Assembly (NCBI RefSeq): GCF_014633365.1 | Contig: NC_068350.1 | Span: forward strand, 32,107,119-32,171,118 | Direction of reading: 5' to 3' | DNA from: Diospyros lotus | Taxonomy: Eukaryota; Streptophyta; Magnoliopsida; Ericales; Ebenaceae | Length of the DNA stretch: 64,000 nucleotides | Shown: positions 25,001 to 37,070 of the stretch, one piece after another | Numbering within the stretch: position 1 is the first letter of the stretch | Layout: each line of letters starts with the position of its first letter | The notes under the pieces: generated by a model | The model's database searches: none | Seen by the model: the letters and a program-made list of their open reading frames with translations, nothing else | What the model was told of the DNA's origin: nothing | Program-made: the position numbers and the translations under genes

Positions 25001-28000
25001 AAGGTCTCACCATTCAAAACAGTGATTCGAGGACTGAAAATAGGTAAACTAAACCTAAGGTACATCGGTCTATATTAAATCCTAGAAAGAATTGGATTTG
25101 TAGCACTACCGGTAGCTTTATCCAATATCCATAATGTGTTCCACGTGTCTCAGTTGAGGAAACATAAGCCAGACCCTACGCAAGTCCTTCGAAATAAAAC
25201 CATTGAGATCCAAAATGACCTAACCTACCCGGAAGAACCTGTTCAAGTCTTGGATCGAAAAGAACAAGTACTAAGGAACAAAGCCATTCCTTTGGTAAAG
25301 GTATTGTAGAGAAATCACAGTGAAGAAGCCACATGGGAACATGAAGAAGAGATAAAGACCTCTTATCCCAACTATTTGTTTCTAGGAATGAATGATTTCA
25401 AGGATGAAATTTCTTTTTAGAGGGAGAGGATGTAATACCCGAAATTTTATATCAAAAGTACTTTAGAAATCTTTTAGGTTTAAATGCAATTTATCATATT
25501 TTTGGGCCAATGTGAAAATTTTAAAACATGAACGAATAGGTAAGTGACCAAACCAAGATGAAGCTTGGAGGGTAAAAATGTCCAAAGAGTCCTGGGTTTT
25601 CAAAAAAAAAAAAAAAAAAGATTCCAAGAAACCTAAGATCAAACACACGAATAGGGGCATTCAGGCCAAAGTGCAGAATCTAGAATTTGTTAGAGGGTGG
25701 TCAAAACGAGGATTTTTCTAGATTATCGAGGGTGCAATAAGACATCCTAAACTTGTGGGGTCTAATGGAATAAGTGGAAAACCCAAGGCTTGAGAAATAA
25801 GGGCAGAAATGCAAAATACTAAAAGTTGGGGGGTAAAAATGCAAAAAACTAGAAAATATGTGTGAAACCTGCAAATCACCGGCCAACTTTACGGCGGTCA
25901 TTGGTGAGGCTTCCAAGGGGGTCAGGATTTCTCTCCAGGATATCATGTCTTGATTGGGCAAGGGTATTGGCCAGGATCATCGGTGATTGGATGGAAAACC
26001 GATTTCAAAATAATCGAAAATTTGGCCAAAAATTTTGAGGGAATTTCATTGTCATTTAGCTCAATTCGAGCCTTTCAATGATCAGATTCGAAGCTTACGG
26101 TATAGGAAAGCTTGTGTATGGTCGAAATTTCGATGGAAAACGAGTATAAAAAGGGTTTTAAGGGTTGAGGGTTTCATTCAAAATTGAAGGCAAATCGGGG
26201 AGTTTTAGCAAGAATCAAGCGTTGAGAGCATAGGGCTTTTGTTCCTTGAGTTCTAGGGAGCATTTTTAGAGAATTTGGGAGGTTTTGGTATAGGATTTAA
26301 GGGGTTTCAGAGACTGCCAGAAAGTTGGGCCTCACTGGAGCTAGGATCGCCTCAAGGAGAGCTTCAAGGCCGTATAATTTGTTTGGCCGTTGGAAGCTGT
26401 TGCAGACCGCCGGAGCGGGAGAAGACAAGGCGCTTGACCAGCACGCGCTGACTTCACTCGTAGGTCACTCGATCAGCGCGTGAGGGCACGTGAGGCATAG
26501 GTTTTGTTCGAAATTAATTTTATAATTTTTGTAAAATTATTTTAGGAATATGTGTAAAATGTTTTGGTGAAATTGGGTGTTAGGCATTTATTATGAATTT
26601 TCTAAGAAAAGAAAGGTTATGGAAATTAGAGAAAAATAAGAAAAATTGAGAAAATTATGGAAAAAAATAGAAATATTAAGTTCTCTAGTCACGACGGTAA
26701 ACAGGAGACACTTTAATCGTTAAAAGAAAGGATTGCACAATTTTCAAGGTTTGACACGCATTACGAGGCGCAAAGCGACGTTTCAAATAAGGTGAGTGAG
26801 CAGTCTTTTCAAAGACTAGTATGATTTATGTGGGTGGTTCGGCTTGAGGTTCACTTTATGGTTTCACTTCAAGGTAGTTGATTTACATGTGGTTATGCTG
26901 TTTTAAGCATATTGTGCATGTCAAGTTATTTTTCACGTGATGCATGAACTGGATATGAATTGTGAAATTACATGGCAAGTGATTTTCATTGCATTGTTAT
27001 ATTGAAATCATGTCAAAGTTCGGTGGGACGAGATGGGAGACAGATCCAAAAATATTGCTCAGTGAGTGTAGTTGCTCATCAGCAACCAAAGCCATAGCTC
27101 AAAAGGGACAACCCCTGCGAAATCTCCAATTTCCAATTGTGACAAGCCGGTGGCTGAGTGGCCTCTTATCTTGTTTACTCGCCGATTTCTCATTAACTAA
27201 GAGTGGATAATACTTACAGGATGGACAGTGTGAGATGTAAGTATTTGAACATTGCCATTCTTGTCGAGAAGAGGCTCCCCCTTCTTGTTCCTCTTCACCA
27301 TGTCCTCTGCATTGCCATGATCGGCAGTGACAACGTATATTCCTTCCACCTCCTTGATGGCATCAAGGATTATCTGCAGTGAGATTTGTTTCAGATTCAG
27401 TACGATCAGTGAATAGGTGAGTGTGCAACATCACTAAAGATAAGCTGAGCTCAGTGTGCCCCCGCTATGATAAGGCCCCAGGAAGCTCGATAATCATTAT
27501 GCTTCATGGATTTCCATGACTCTGGTTATCCTCCTATTAAATGACCAGTCAGCTACAAAAATGCAGTTGGAGAGTAATCCTCAGTGGTTGCTTGCAGCCC
27601 TTACAATAAGGGCACGGAAAAGGAAATGTAAGGAATTCATTATTAGTGACATAAAAGAAGATAAAAAAAGAGAAGCACTTTCAGCCTTCTAAACTGTAAA
27701 AAAAGTCGATACAAAATTGTCTGGTCAATGCACTCATCACTGAAGCAACTGAGACTCCCTTAAGAATGACAATTGGGCAGCAAAATTTTTTTTCTATCCA
27801 GAGGAAGTTGCATCGCATTTCACTCCTTTGTAGTTTACTAAAAACCACCTTAACCATCATTTAAACATTCCTCTGATGACACACAAAAAATTCTTTTCTG
27901 TTGGGTTTCTAGCTACGCATATAAACTGTATTGTATAGTTGGCTTATCACAGCCACGCTAAGCCCAAATGTATGAAGGAAGAATACTTGGAACCACAAAC

Positions 28001-31000
28001 GAATCATACCTTCACAGCATCATCAGCAGCTTTACAAGCCACAACAGTGGCCTCAATGTCACCTGTATGACCCACCATGTCACCATTTGGCAGATTAACC
28101 CGTACCTGTGGAAACAAGCGAAACAGCACAACAATAGTAAAACAAGAAAAAAAAAAATCATCTGAATTTATTGTCCAGAGATAATAGAGAATGAATTCTC
28201 CAATTGCCTGGTGGAATTTGTGGCTATGTATAGCATCCCTGGCCTTCTCAGCAATCTCCAAAGCCTTCATCTTTGGTTGGACATTGAATGTAATTCCAAC
28301 ATCACTTGGAATTTCCACATATTCTTCCATTTCTCGTTTAAGATACCCAGACCGATTTCCGTTCCAGAAGAAAGTAACATGACCAAATTTAACGGTCTCA
28401 CTGTCAAGAAGAAAATAGATTAGACGTGTCTCTCCTTAAGAGGAAAAAAAAATGGTATCTTGTTTACTTCAAATGAGCTTCGTAGGATTCATGGATCCAA
28501 TAAATGATCTGAGATAAGGTCTAGCTGAGTGAAAATGAGTTAGCTTGAATGTTCTTGTAGTGTTTTTAAACTAATAAAAGCGGTATGTAAAATACCTGGA
28601 TCGCAGCGGAATGATCGAAACTGATTTGCCTAACAACCTCCGTGGAAGAAAACTATAAAAGCTTCCTTATACGTCCACCCCTTGTTCGCCCAAGGCTCGA
28701 ATGGTGATGCCGAAGACAGTATATGAGCGATCAGAAATTAATTCTGATTGTCGTTGATTTTCCATTAGGCTCTATGTCTATTTATAGGTATCACACAGAT
28801 AAAGATAGACATGTAGGAATTTGAATCTAATTCAAATTCCAATTACTTATCCCATCATATATATTGTTAAAATTCAAATGTTAATGAATTTGAAACAAAT
28901 TCAAATTCATAACATTTATCTTATCATTAGGAACTTATCCCAATGTAACCGCAATTCTAACAGTTCTCAAGAGGATAAAAATTTGACTCGCAATCTCCTA
29001 GCAACACATGTAACCCTGTCGAACTCGCCCTAGTTTAATAATGACCAATCTCTTTTCAAGATACTGAATACTAGTTGCAGAAGCTTCACACAAGCAAAAA
29101 ATGACCAATCTTGGCAAGTGGACTGAACAAGAGCTCAGTGCACTACTCAATCACAAGTTGAACTGTTTATCAAGTTGACCAGAGACTATGCAACTGCTGC
29201 AATATCAGAAGAACAGGAAATAAGCAATTGGCTTAGGAAGATACAGGGACTTGGCGGCCATGTATGTCAAAGGTCTTAAAGAATCCTTATAAACAGGTCA
29301 ACTGGTCTAGGATTGGCTATCAAGTCTAGCTCACAGAATGCTTCTTATGAATCACAAGGTGCGCACAAGGGAGATTGCAGTAGATAAAGAAGATTATATA
29401 GGACATATGTTAATTTTGAAGCACACAAACAGTTTCTTTGAAGTGATATACGTTACTAGTGCAGTGTTAAAATCAGACAACCAACAGGGGTGAACTCACC
29501 TGCAAGCGAAAGTTCGGACACCATTATGCACCAAATATTCACCGGAAGTCTTCTCTATCTCTGGAGGAGAAACAAGGTAGTGGCTAGGAAGCTTTAACTC
29601 TCCATCATACTGAAGCATTCCAGCATAGCGGATTTTTGGATACCGAACTCTATCGAATTTATCGAAGTCTTCATATTCAAGTGCTTTGGCAATCATAAGC
29701 ATGCGATCTGCACGGAAGTTGAAAGTCACAACTGCATCGCCATCCACAATTGGGCCCACAGGCTTCCCATTTTTGTCAACAATTACAAAAGGAGGTAAAT
29801 ACTGATCATTAGCATCAGGTTGCTCTCTCAGTTTCTTAACAGCCTCAACAGCACTCCTGAATTTGTATGGCGCTTCACCTAGAACTTGTGCATCCCATCC
29901 ACGCTTAACAATCTCCCAATCATTCTAAGAAGCAACATCAACAATTAATAATCCACATTTCTAGGTAAGAAACAGTAGCTTTCCACGTACAACCAAATGG
30001 GCACCAATAGTTATGAGGACAGAGAAGTTGAACAACAACAACAATCACAAGCCTAATCCAGATGGGATGGGCATTTGGCTACATGAAAGAGGTTGAACAT
30101 AATCATAAATTTATCATACAACCAAATGGAGCTACATTGATCACCACTTGAATAAAGGCACGCCTTGCCTTTCATTTTACCAGATAGGAGTATTGCATTT
30201 GAGGGTCTAGCAAAAAGCCACTCCTTTGGAAACACAGGACAGTGAATTATGTGATAATTAAATTGTTTACCTCATAACGATCCATTGTTACATACATTCG
30301 ACCACCACCAGATGCAATCTTGGCATCGACACCTTTCTCCCGTAAATTTGCGAGATCATTCTCAAGAGTTTCCACAAAGCCTACACTTGTACCATCCAAC
30401 ACGTCACGGCCATCAGTAAGTATGTGGACTCGGATTCTCTGAGCCCCGCGCTCACTAGCACCTATCAGTAGCAACTGTACCCCAAAAAGATTAATAACTC
30501 TAGTAATTTCAGTAAGAGAAAAACAATCCCACAATAGAATGAAAATAAGTCCTAACGAAAGACACCTGCAACTGATCAATCCTGGAGTGAACACCCCCAT
30601 CACTCAGTAAACCAATGAGGTGTAATGTACCGGTTTCAAAACATTCCTTAATGTACTTAAAACCGTCTCCTTCATAAATTTTTCCAGAGGCAAGTGCAAG
30701 GTCAACAAGCTTTGCTCTAATCCAAAAGAAAAAACAAAGGAGGTCATTGTTAGTGTTGAAAAGTGCTATATTTGTTGCAAAAGATCAGAAGTTGAATAAG
30801 TCAAAACAGATGAAACTGTTGAAGATTTGGTGAAATAACATAAGCTAAAAAGCTACTGAGATTTTGAAGTTCTGTTGCATGTTTATTTTAGGGATTTCTT
30901 ATTGAGTTTGTTACAATTTCCTGTATAAATACATTCATAAATTAATGAATGAAGTATCAGTTTTTGTTGCCATTACCTCTGTTGCTCATTTTCTGTAAAA

Positions 31001-34000
31001 ATATCCAACAAAGTGGTATCAGAGCCTTGTTGATCTTAAGGCTCTTGTGTTTGAGAGTGAGTGAATCCAGTGAGGAACTTTCTCCTTTACAAAAACCCAA
31101 ACACCTAGCCTTCAAGCTAGATTACAGCTATGGAAGGAAACAATTTCATATCAGCATCACCGATGTTTATAGGTGAAAATTATCAGCTTTTCACAGTGAA
31201 GATGGAGTCATACTTGCATGCAAGTGATTTATGGGATGTGGTAACAACTGGAATACCATCATTACCTGAGGATCCAACCATTGCCCAAATCACATAAAAC
31301 AGGACAACAACAAGAAAGGGGTATAAGGCCAAGACCTGTATTCACTCAACCGTATCAGAAACGATCTTTACAAAGATCATGGCTTGTGAAACAGAAAAAC
31401 AGGTATGGGATCTTCTCAAGGATGACTATCAGGGTAATCAGAGGACAAGGCGAATGCAAATTCTGAATCTCAAGAGAGAATTTGAGATGAAGAAAATGAA
31501 GGAAGTCGAGAGCTTCAGGGAATATGTTGACAAACTGATGGCCATTGTCAACAAGATTAGGATGCTTGGTGAAGCACTTCCTGACAGCAGAGTTGTTGAA
31601 AAGATACTGGTAACACTTCCTGAGAGGTTTAAGGCTAAGATTTCCTCTCTTGAGGAGTCAAAAGACCTGTCAACTATTGCATTTGGAGAGTTGATCAATG
31701 TGATGCAGACTTAGAAGTAGAGAAGAACTTTCAAACATGAGGGAGTAGACGGGGCTTTTAAGGAAAAGGACAACACCACTAGTGAAAGCAAGGGAAAAAG
31801 GCCTTGGAATAGAGAAGGAGAAGACAATGTTGGAAGGGCACGCACAGCCCTGCTAAATTTCCTCTTTTCCAACACTGCAACTAAACCAATCATCATCCAA
31901 CTAAATGTTGGAAAATTTTGGAATGTAGATCATGAACTAAAAAGGGGCACATTGCTAACAAACAGAGGAAAGATATCAACAAACACAGGCACAGATCGTG
32001 CAACAACCTCATGAAGAACAATTATTTGTTGCAACTTGTTTTGGAGGAAATAACTCCACAAGTGAGGCTTGACTAATAGACAGTGGATGCACCAACCACA
32101 CGACGTACGATGACTCCATCTTTCAAGACCTTGATAGGTCTGCCAAATCCAAAGTTAGAATTGGCAATGGTTAGTTGATTGAGGTAAAAGGAAAGGGAAC
32201 TGTTGCTCTGACAGGTTCTGCAGGTAAAAAAGTAATTACTGATGTACTTTTTGTACCAGAAATAGACCAAAACCTGCCTAGTGTTGGGTAACTGCTCGAA
32301 AGGGGTTATTCTGTATTTTTTAAAAATAAAACATGTGAAATTACTGACTCCAGTGGTGAAGTTTTATACTCAGTTGGCATGAAAAGCAAGAGTTTCAGCC
32401 TGGAGTAAGAAAAAATGAATCCAGTGCATAATCTTGCTCAAAGGTTGATGTATGGCACCAAAGAATGGGACATTATCATAGTTAACAAAGCCTGGAGAGC
32501 AACTGAAAGACTAAAGCTAATCCACACTGATGTGTGTGGACCAATGAGAACAAAGTCTCTTAATGGGAGCAGGTATTTCATCCTCTTCATTAATGATTTC
32601 AGCAGGATGTGTTGGGTTTATTTCATGAAGCACAAATCAGAAGTTATAACATTTTTTTTAGAAATTCAAAGCTTGGATTGAAAATCAGAGTAGCTGTAAA
32701 ATCAAAGTAATAAGGTCTGAAAATGGAACTGAATACAAAGCCCACATGTTTGCAAAATTTTGTGAAGACGCAGGGATTGAGCATCAATTCACTGCTACAA
32801 ATACCCTTAAGCAGAATGGTGTGAGTGAAAGGAAAAATAGAACCATAATGGAGATGGCTAGGAGTTTGTTATTTGAGAAGCATATGCCAAAAAAATTCTA
32901 GGCAACAGCAGTTAATACTACTGTATTTTTTCTGAACAAGCTTACAACAAAGGCCTTAAAGGGAAAAACACCTTTTGGAGCATGGTATGATACTAAACCC
33001 TACGTGTCAAATTTAAAATTTTTTGGTCGTTTGTGCTTCACTCACATTCCAGATGCAAAGAGAAGAAAGCTAGATGAAAAGGCAAAATATGCAGTCCTCG
33101 TGGGATACAACACATCACCGAAGGATACAGAATTTTCCAACCACTAATTGGAAAATTTGTCATTAGTAGGGACATGACATTTGATGAAAATGCAGAATGG
33201 AATTGGGAAAATGATGAACCAAGGAGACAGACAACAGAAAAAAAGGAAGTAGCTGAGCTTGATGAAGACAGCTATGATGAAGTACTCGTAAGAGGGACAA
33301 GGTCTCTTGCTGAAATTTATCAAAAATGCAGTGTAGAAGTTTGGGACCCTGCTGGTTATGAAGAAGCAACAAAGGATCCTAAATGGATCACTGCAATGCA
33401 AGAGGAGATGAGGATGATCCATAAGAATCAGACCTGGGAGCTTGTGGACAGGCCTTTACACAAAAAACAATAGGAGTCAAGTGGGTTTGCAGGACAAAGC
33501 TGATGCAGATGGGACCTTGAACAAATACAAAGCTAGACTGGTGGTGAAGGGCTACGCACAACAGCTAGTTTGGAGTGAATTTTTCAAAAACCTTTGCACT
33601 AGTGGCAGGGTTGGACATAATAAGGCTACTCCTGGCAATTGCAATACAACAACAATGGAAAATTTATCAGCTTGATGTCAAATTTTCCCTTCTAAATGGT
33701 TGTCTGCATGAAGAAATTTTTGTTGAACAACCTGAGGGACTTACAACTGATCCTAGCAAGGTTTATTTACTTAATAAGGCTCTATATGGGCTAAAACAAG
33801 CTCCAAGAGCCTGGTATGGCAGAATTGATAAGCACTTGATAAGCATTGGCTTCAACAGAAGCCTAGGTGAGAATACTTTATATGTTAAAATAGAAAAACA
33901 TGAAATAATTATTATCTCACTATAAGTGGATGATTTGCTAGTAACAGGGAATTATAATGAAGAGCTTGTCAAGGTGTTTAAGGAGTAAATGATGGCTACA

Positions 34001-37000
34001 TTTGAGATGACAGACCTTGGTGAGATGGCTTTCTTCCTTGGAATGGAAATCCAGCAATCAAAAAATGAGATTTTATTGGTTAAGAGAAGTATGCTAAGGA
34101 AGTGTTAAGAAAATTCAAAATGGTGTAATGTAAGCCCGTGGATACTCCACTAGCACAAAATGAGAAATTTTGTGTAGAAGGAGGAGTTAAAATGGTTTAT
34201 GAAGGCTTTTATCAAAGCTTGATTGGTTATTTAATGTACTTGACAGCCACAAGGCTCGATATAATGCCCTATGTCAGCTTACTTTCAAGGTTCATGCACT
34301 ATGCCAAGAAAGTGCATCTTATAGCTGCTAAAAGAGTGCTGAGATATTTAGAAGGGACACTGGATTTGGGAGTTAAATTCAGAAAAAAAAAAAGATGAGT
34401 TAGTTCTGCATGGATATGCAGATAGTGACTAGGCTAGAGGTTGTGAAGACATGAAGAGCACCTCGGGTTACCTATTCAGCTTGGGTTTAGGGTGTTTCCG
34501 TTGGAGTTCAAGGAAGCAAGAAGTTGTTGCTCAGTCAACTACAGAAGCTGAGTGTGTGGCAGCAACTGTTGCAGTTAACCAAGCTCTATGGTTAAGAAAG
34601 ATCATGACTAATCTAAGGCTGACACACAAAAAAAAGCAACTGAAGTATTTGTGGATAATCAGGCTGCAATAGCAATTTTGAACAACCCAGTGTTCCATGG
34701 AAGAACACTTCAAGGTGAAGTACTACTTTATCAGGGAAGTGCAGAAAAATGGTAAGATGAAGCTAGTATATTGCAACACAAGTATTCAACTTGCAGACAT
34801 TCTAACAAAGGGTTTGTCCAAAGCAAGGTTTAAATTTTTGAGAGAAAAAATAAGGGTATGCAATAAAATTAGCAAAGAGTGTTGAAAAATAGCTATATTT
34901 GTTGCAAAAGATCAGAAGTTGAATAAGTCAAAACACTTGCAAAAGATAAGAAGTTGAATAAGTCAAAACAGTTGAAACTGTTGAAGATTTGGTGGAATAA
35001 CATAAGCTAAAAAGTTGCTGAAATTTTGAATTTCTATTGCATGTTTATTTTAGGGATTTCTTATTGAGTTTGTTACAATTTGCTGTATAAAAACATTCAT
35101 AAGTTAATGAATGAAGTATCAAGTTTTGCTGCCCGTTACCTCTATTACTCATTTTCTGTAAAAACATCCAACAGTTAGCTACTCACATTTTGCAAGAGAG
35201 AGAAAATAGGTAAATGAAATTTCAAAAAGTGCACTGCTTCATTCCTATGAATGTATGCGTGAATGTAACCTAAAGGGCTAGCCTGATTGGCGCCAAGGTG
35301 GAAGGACAAGAACTTGATCCAGGTTTGAACCATGGGAGCGTAAGCGTGTATGCTATTTCTTGGGGCCATGACTGCCACCCTTTTGGTGGAGCCTTACCTG
35401 GTCCAGGTTCTGTAGGTCAGTGAACATGGATCCATTGGGGGACCAGTCGAGCAAGCCCGGAAATAGCAGATGGATAAGTTTCTGGATTCATCAAGTACAA
35501 TATTAAGATGGATAAGCTAGAAAAGTCATTTCAGATCGGATGTAGGGTAGTGGCACAGAAACCAGCCAAGTGTTTAGAGGTTGAATAGTAGAAGCCCGTC
35601 AAAAATACTATGGTATATGCCAAGGACACGGTAAGACATAACACACACACATCAATGCATATGTATATGTAATAAGAATATTGACGCAATGCCTCATTTA
35701 TTTATGTAAAAAACAATATTTCTTAATGAAGTTATCAGATTAATGTAACAATCTGATAAGAAATAACCAAGTTTTGAGAGTTCAATGCTTTCTCCTGATG
35801 AATTTAAGGATTTTTATAAGATTCTGGATTCACCAAGTACAGTATCAAAATGGATAGGCTAGAAAAGGAATTTCGAGGAGAGAGCAGAGTGGCATAGAAA
35901 TCAACCAAGTCTTTACAGGGTAAACGGCAGAAAACCAATTAAGAGAAGGAACGTGCAAGGTCTTGGCAAGACATATACATATGTCAATACGTGTCTGTGC
36001 AAGTTTATTTGTTAAAATATTTACCGTGACAAACAATATTTCTCAATCAATTTATCAAATTTTCTACATTCAAGAGAACCGAGGATTAGTTTCAATGGGC
36101 ACAAGCTCTCAGACCAACTTTAACCCATCATCCATCTGATTATTTTCCAATTGGACCTAGTTCTTATTCTCCATAAGTAAGTTGAACCCAGTTCCCTTTC
36201 TCTGTTAGGTAATTGAAGTACTCAACACTCTGCATATGAAGTTCTGTAAGATATTAAAAAAAGAGAAACTCTACTTTTTCCCAATCATTACAGTACAGAA
36301 GTCATGAGATCGATACATATGGCATGGAGATGGAATGCCAGGAATATGAAATGGCCTTACGGAATGCAGGTATGAGCCCCTCATGGAAGTACCAGGGCTT
36401 CATGGCAGTGCAATATGGATGGATTAGCTGAAATTCTTTGAGATATCTGGGTTCTATAGTTTGACTGTCAAAAATTTGATCTCTAAAATGTTTCTGTTTC
36501 TCTCTGTTTTCACCTTGATGATATGAATTCTTTGCTGGTGACTTACTAGGTTAATTACTAGCACTAAATTTGTGCAAATTGCATTCATCTAGCAGATAAA
36601 GACTGTAAGTGCCGCTGAAACTTGCAATATCAGTAGCCTCCAACAAATTTGCAGCATCAAAGGGGCTTCTCAATTACACAAGTTATACATCTGGGCAATT
36701 TCATTAGCTCAAAGCAAGCAAACACAAAACCAAACGATGACAAAATCACAAATCCCAGAATGATTTTGATGAGGGGGAAAAAATGAGAAGAAGAAATCAC
36801 CCTTGAGCATATATGCGTCCAGCACCGAGAGCATTGTGACCAACTTCACTGTTTCCCATATCATCATCAGTCGGAAGCCCTACGGCTGGTCCATGAGCCT
36901 TAATTAATCTCCACCTGTCGGGGGCACCCTATGAAGGAAGACAAGCAATGAATGTGAAAGAGAATGTGGTGTGGCCCTCCTGACCAAGTGACAACATTCT

Positions 37001-37038
37001 GAACTTCATCATCTAATGCAAATAACAGAATAACAGAT

Positions 37039-37070
<32 letters not shown>

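Larger units (their letters stand above)
17292..27000 (+). mobile_element. Tekay-like Ty3/gypsy chromovirus, decayed
   Basis: The left LTR remnant ends at 17924 with GTTACA and is followed by a tRNA-Met-type PBS (TGGTATCAAAGC, 17927-17938). Then come an upstream ORF, gag, protease, RT, RNase H, integrase and a C-terminal chromodomain-like segment. The 3' LTR begins TGTAATACCCG at 25431, after a purine-rich tract. The right edge, near 27000, is approximate because the LTR end is eroded. A solo LTR (20232-22441) interrupts the protease-RT junction. Many stops are present. The element is antisense to iPGAM. Confidence 0.88.
16030..27217 (-). other. iPGAM intron 8, expanded by transposons
   Basis: The donor GTAAGTATT is at 27217 and the acceptor TTTAG ends at 16030, both on the minus strand. 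The intron holds an RTE fragment, an inverted gypsy RT fragment, and a Tekay-like gypsy element with a solo LTR inside, all described separately. Position 16870-17022 and about 27000-27180 show nothing recognisable. Confidence 0.85.
30754..35173 (+). mobile_element. Ty1/copia retrotransposon in iPGAM intron 2
   Basis: The LTRs (30754-31010 and 34880-35173) carry TGTTGAAAA...CCAACA ends. The element is flanked by the 5-bp TSD gttag (30749-30753 and 35174-35178). The PBS TGGTATCAGAGC is at 31014-31025. The coding region is in copia order but broken. The element lies antisense to iPGAM, 30-odd bases from the exon 3 acceptor. Confidence 0.95.
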
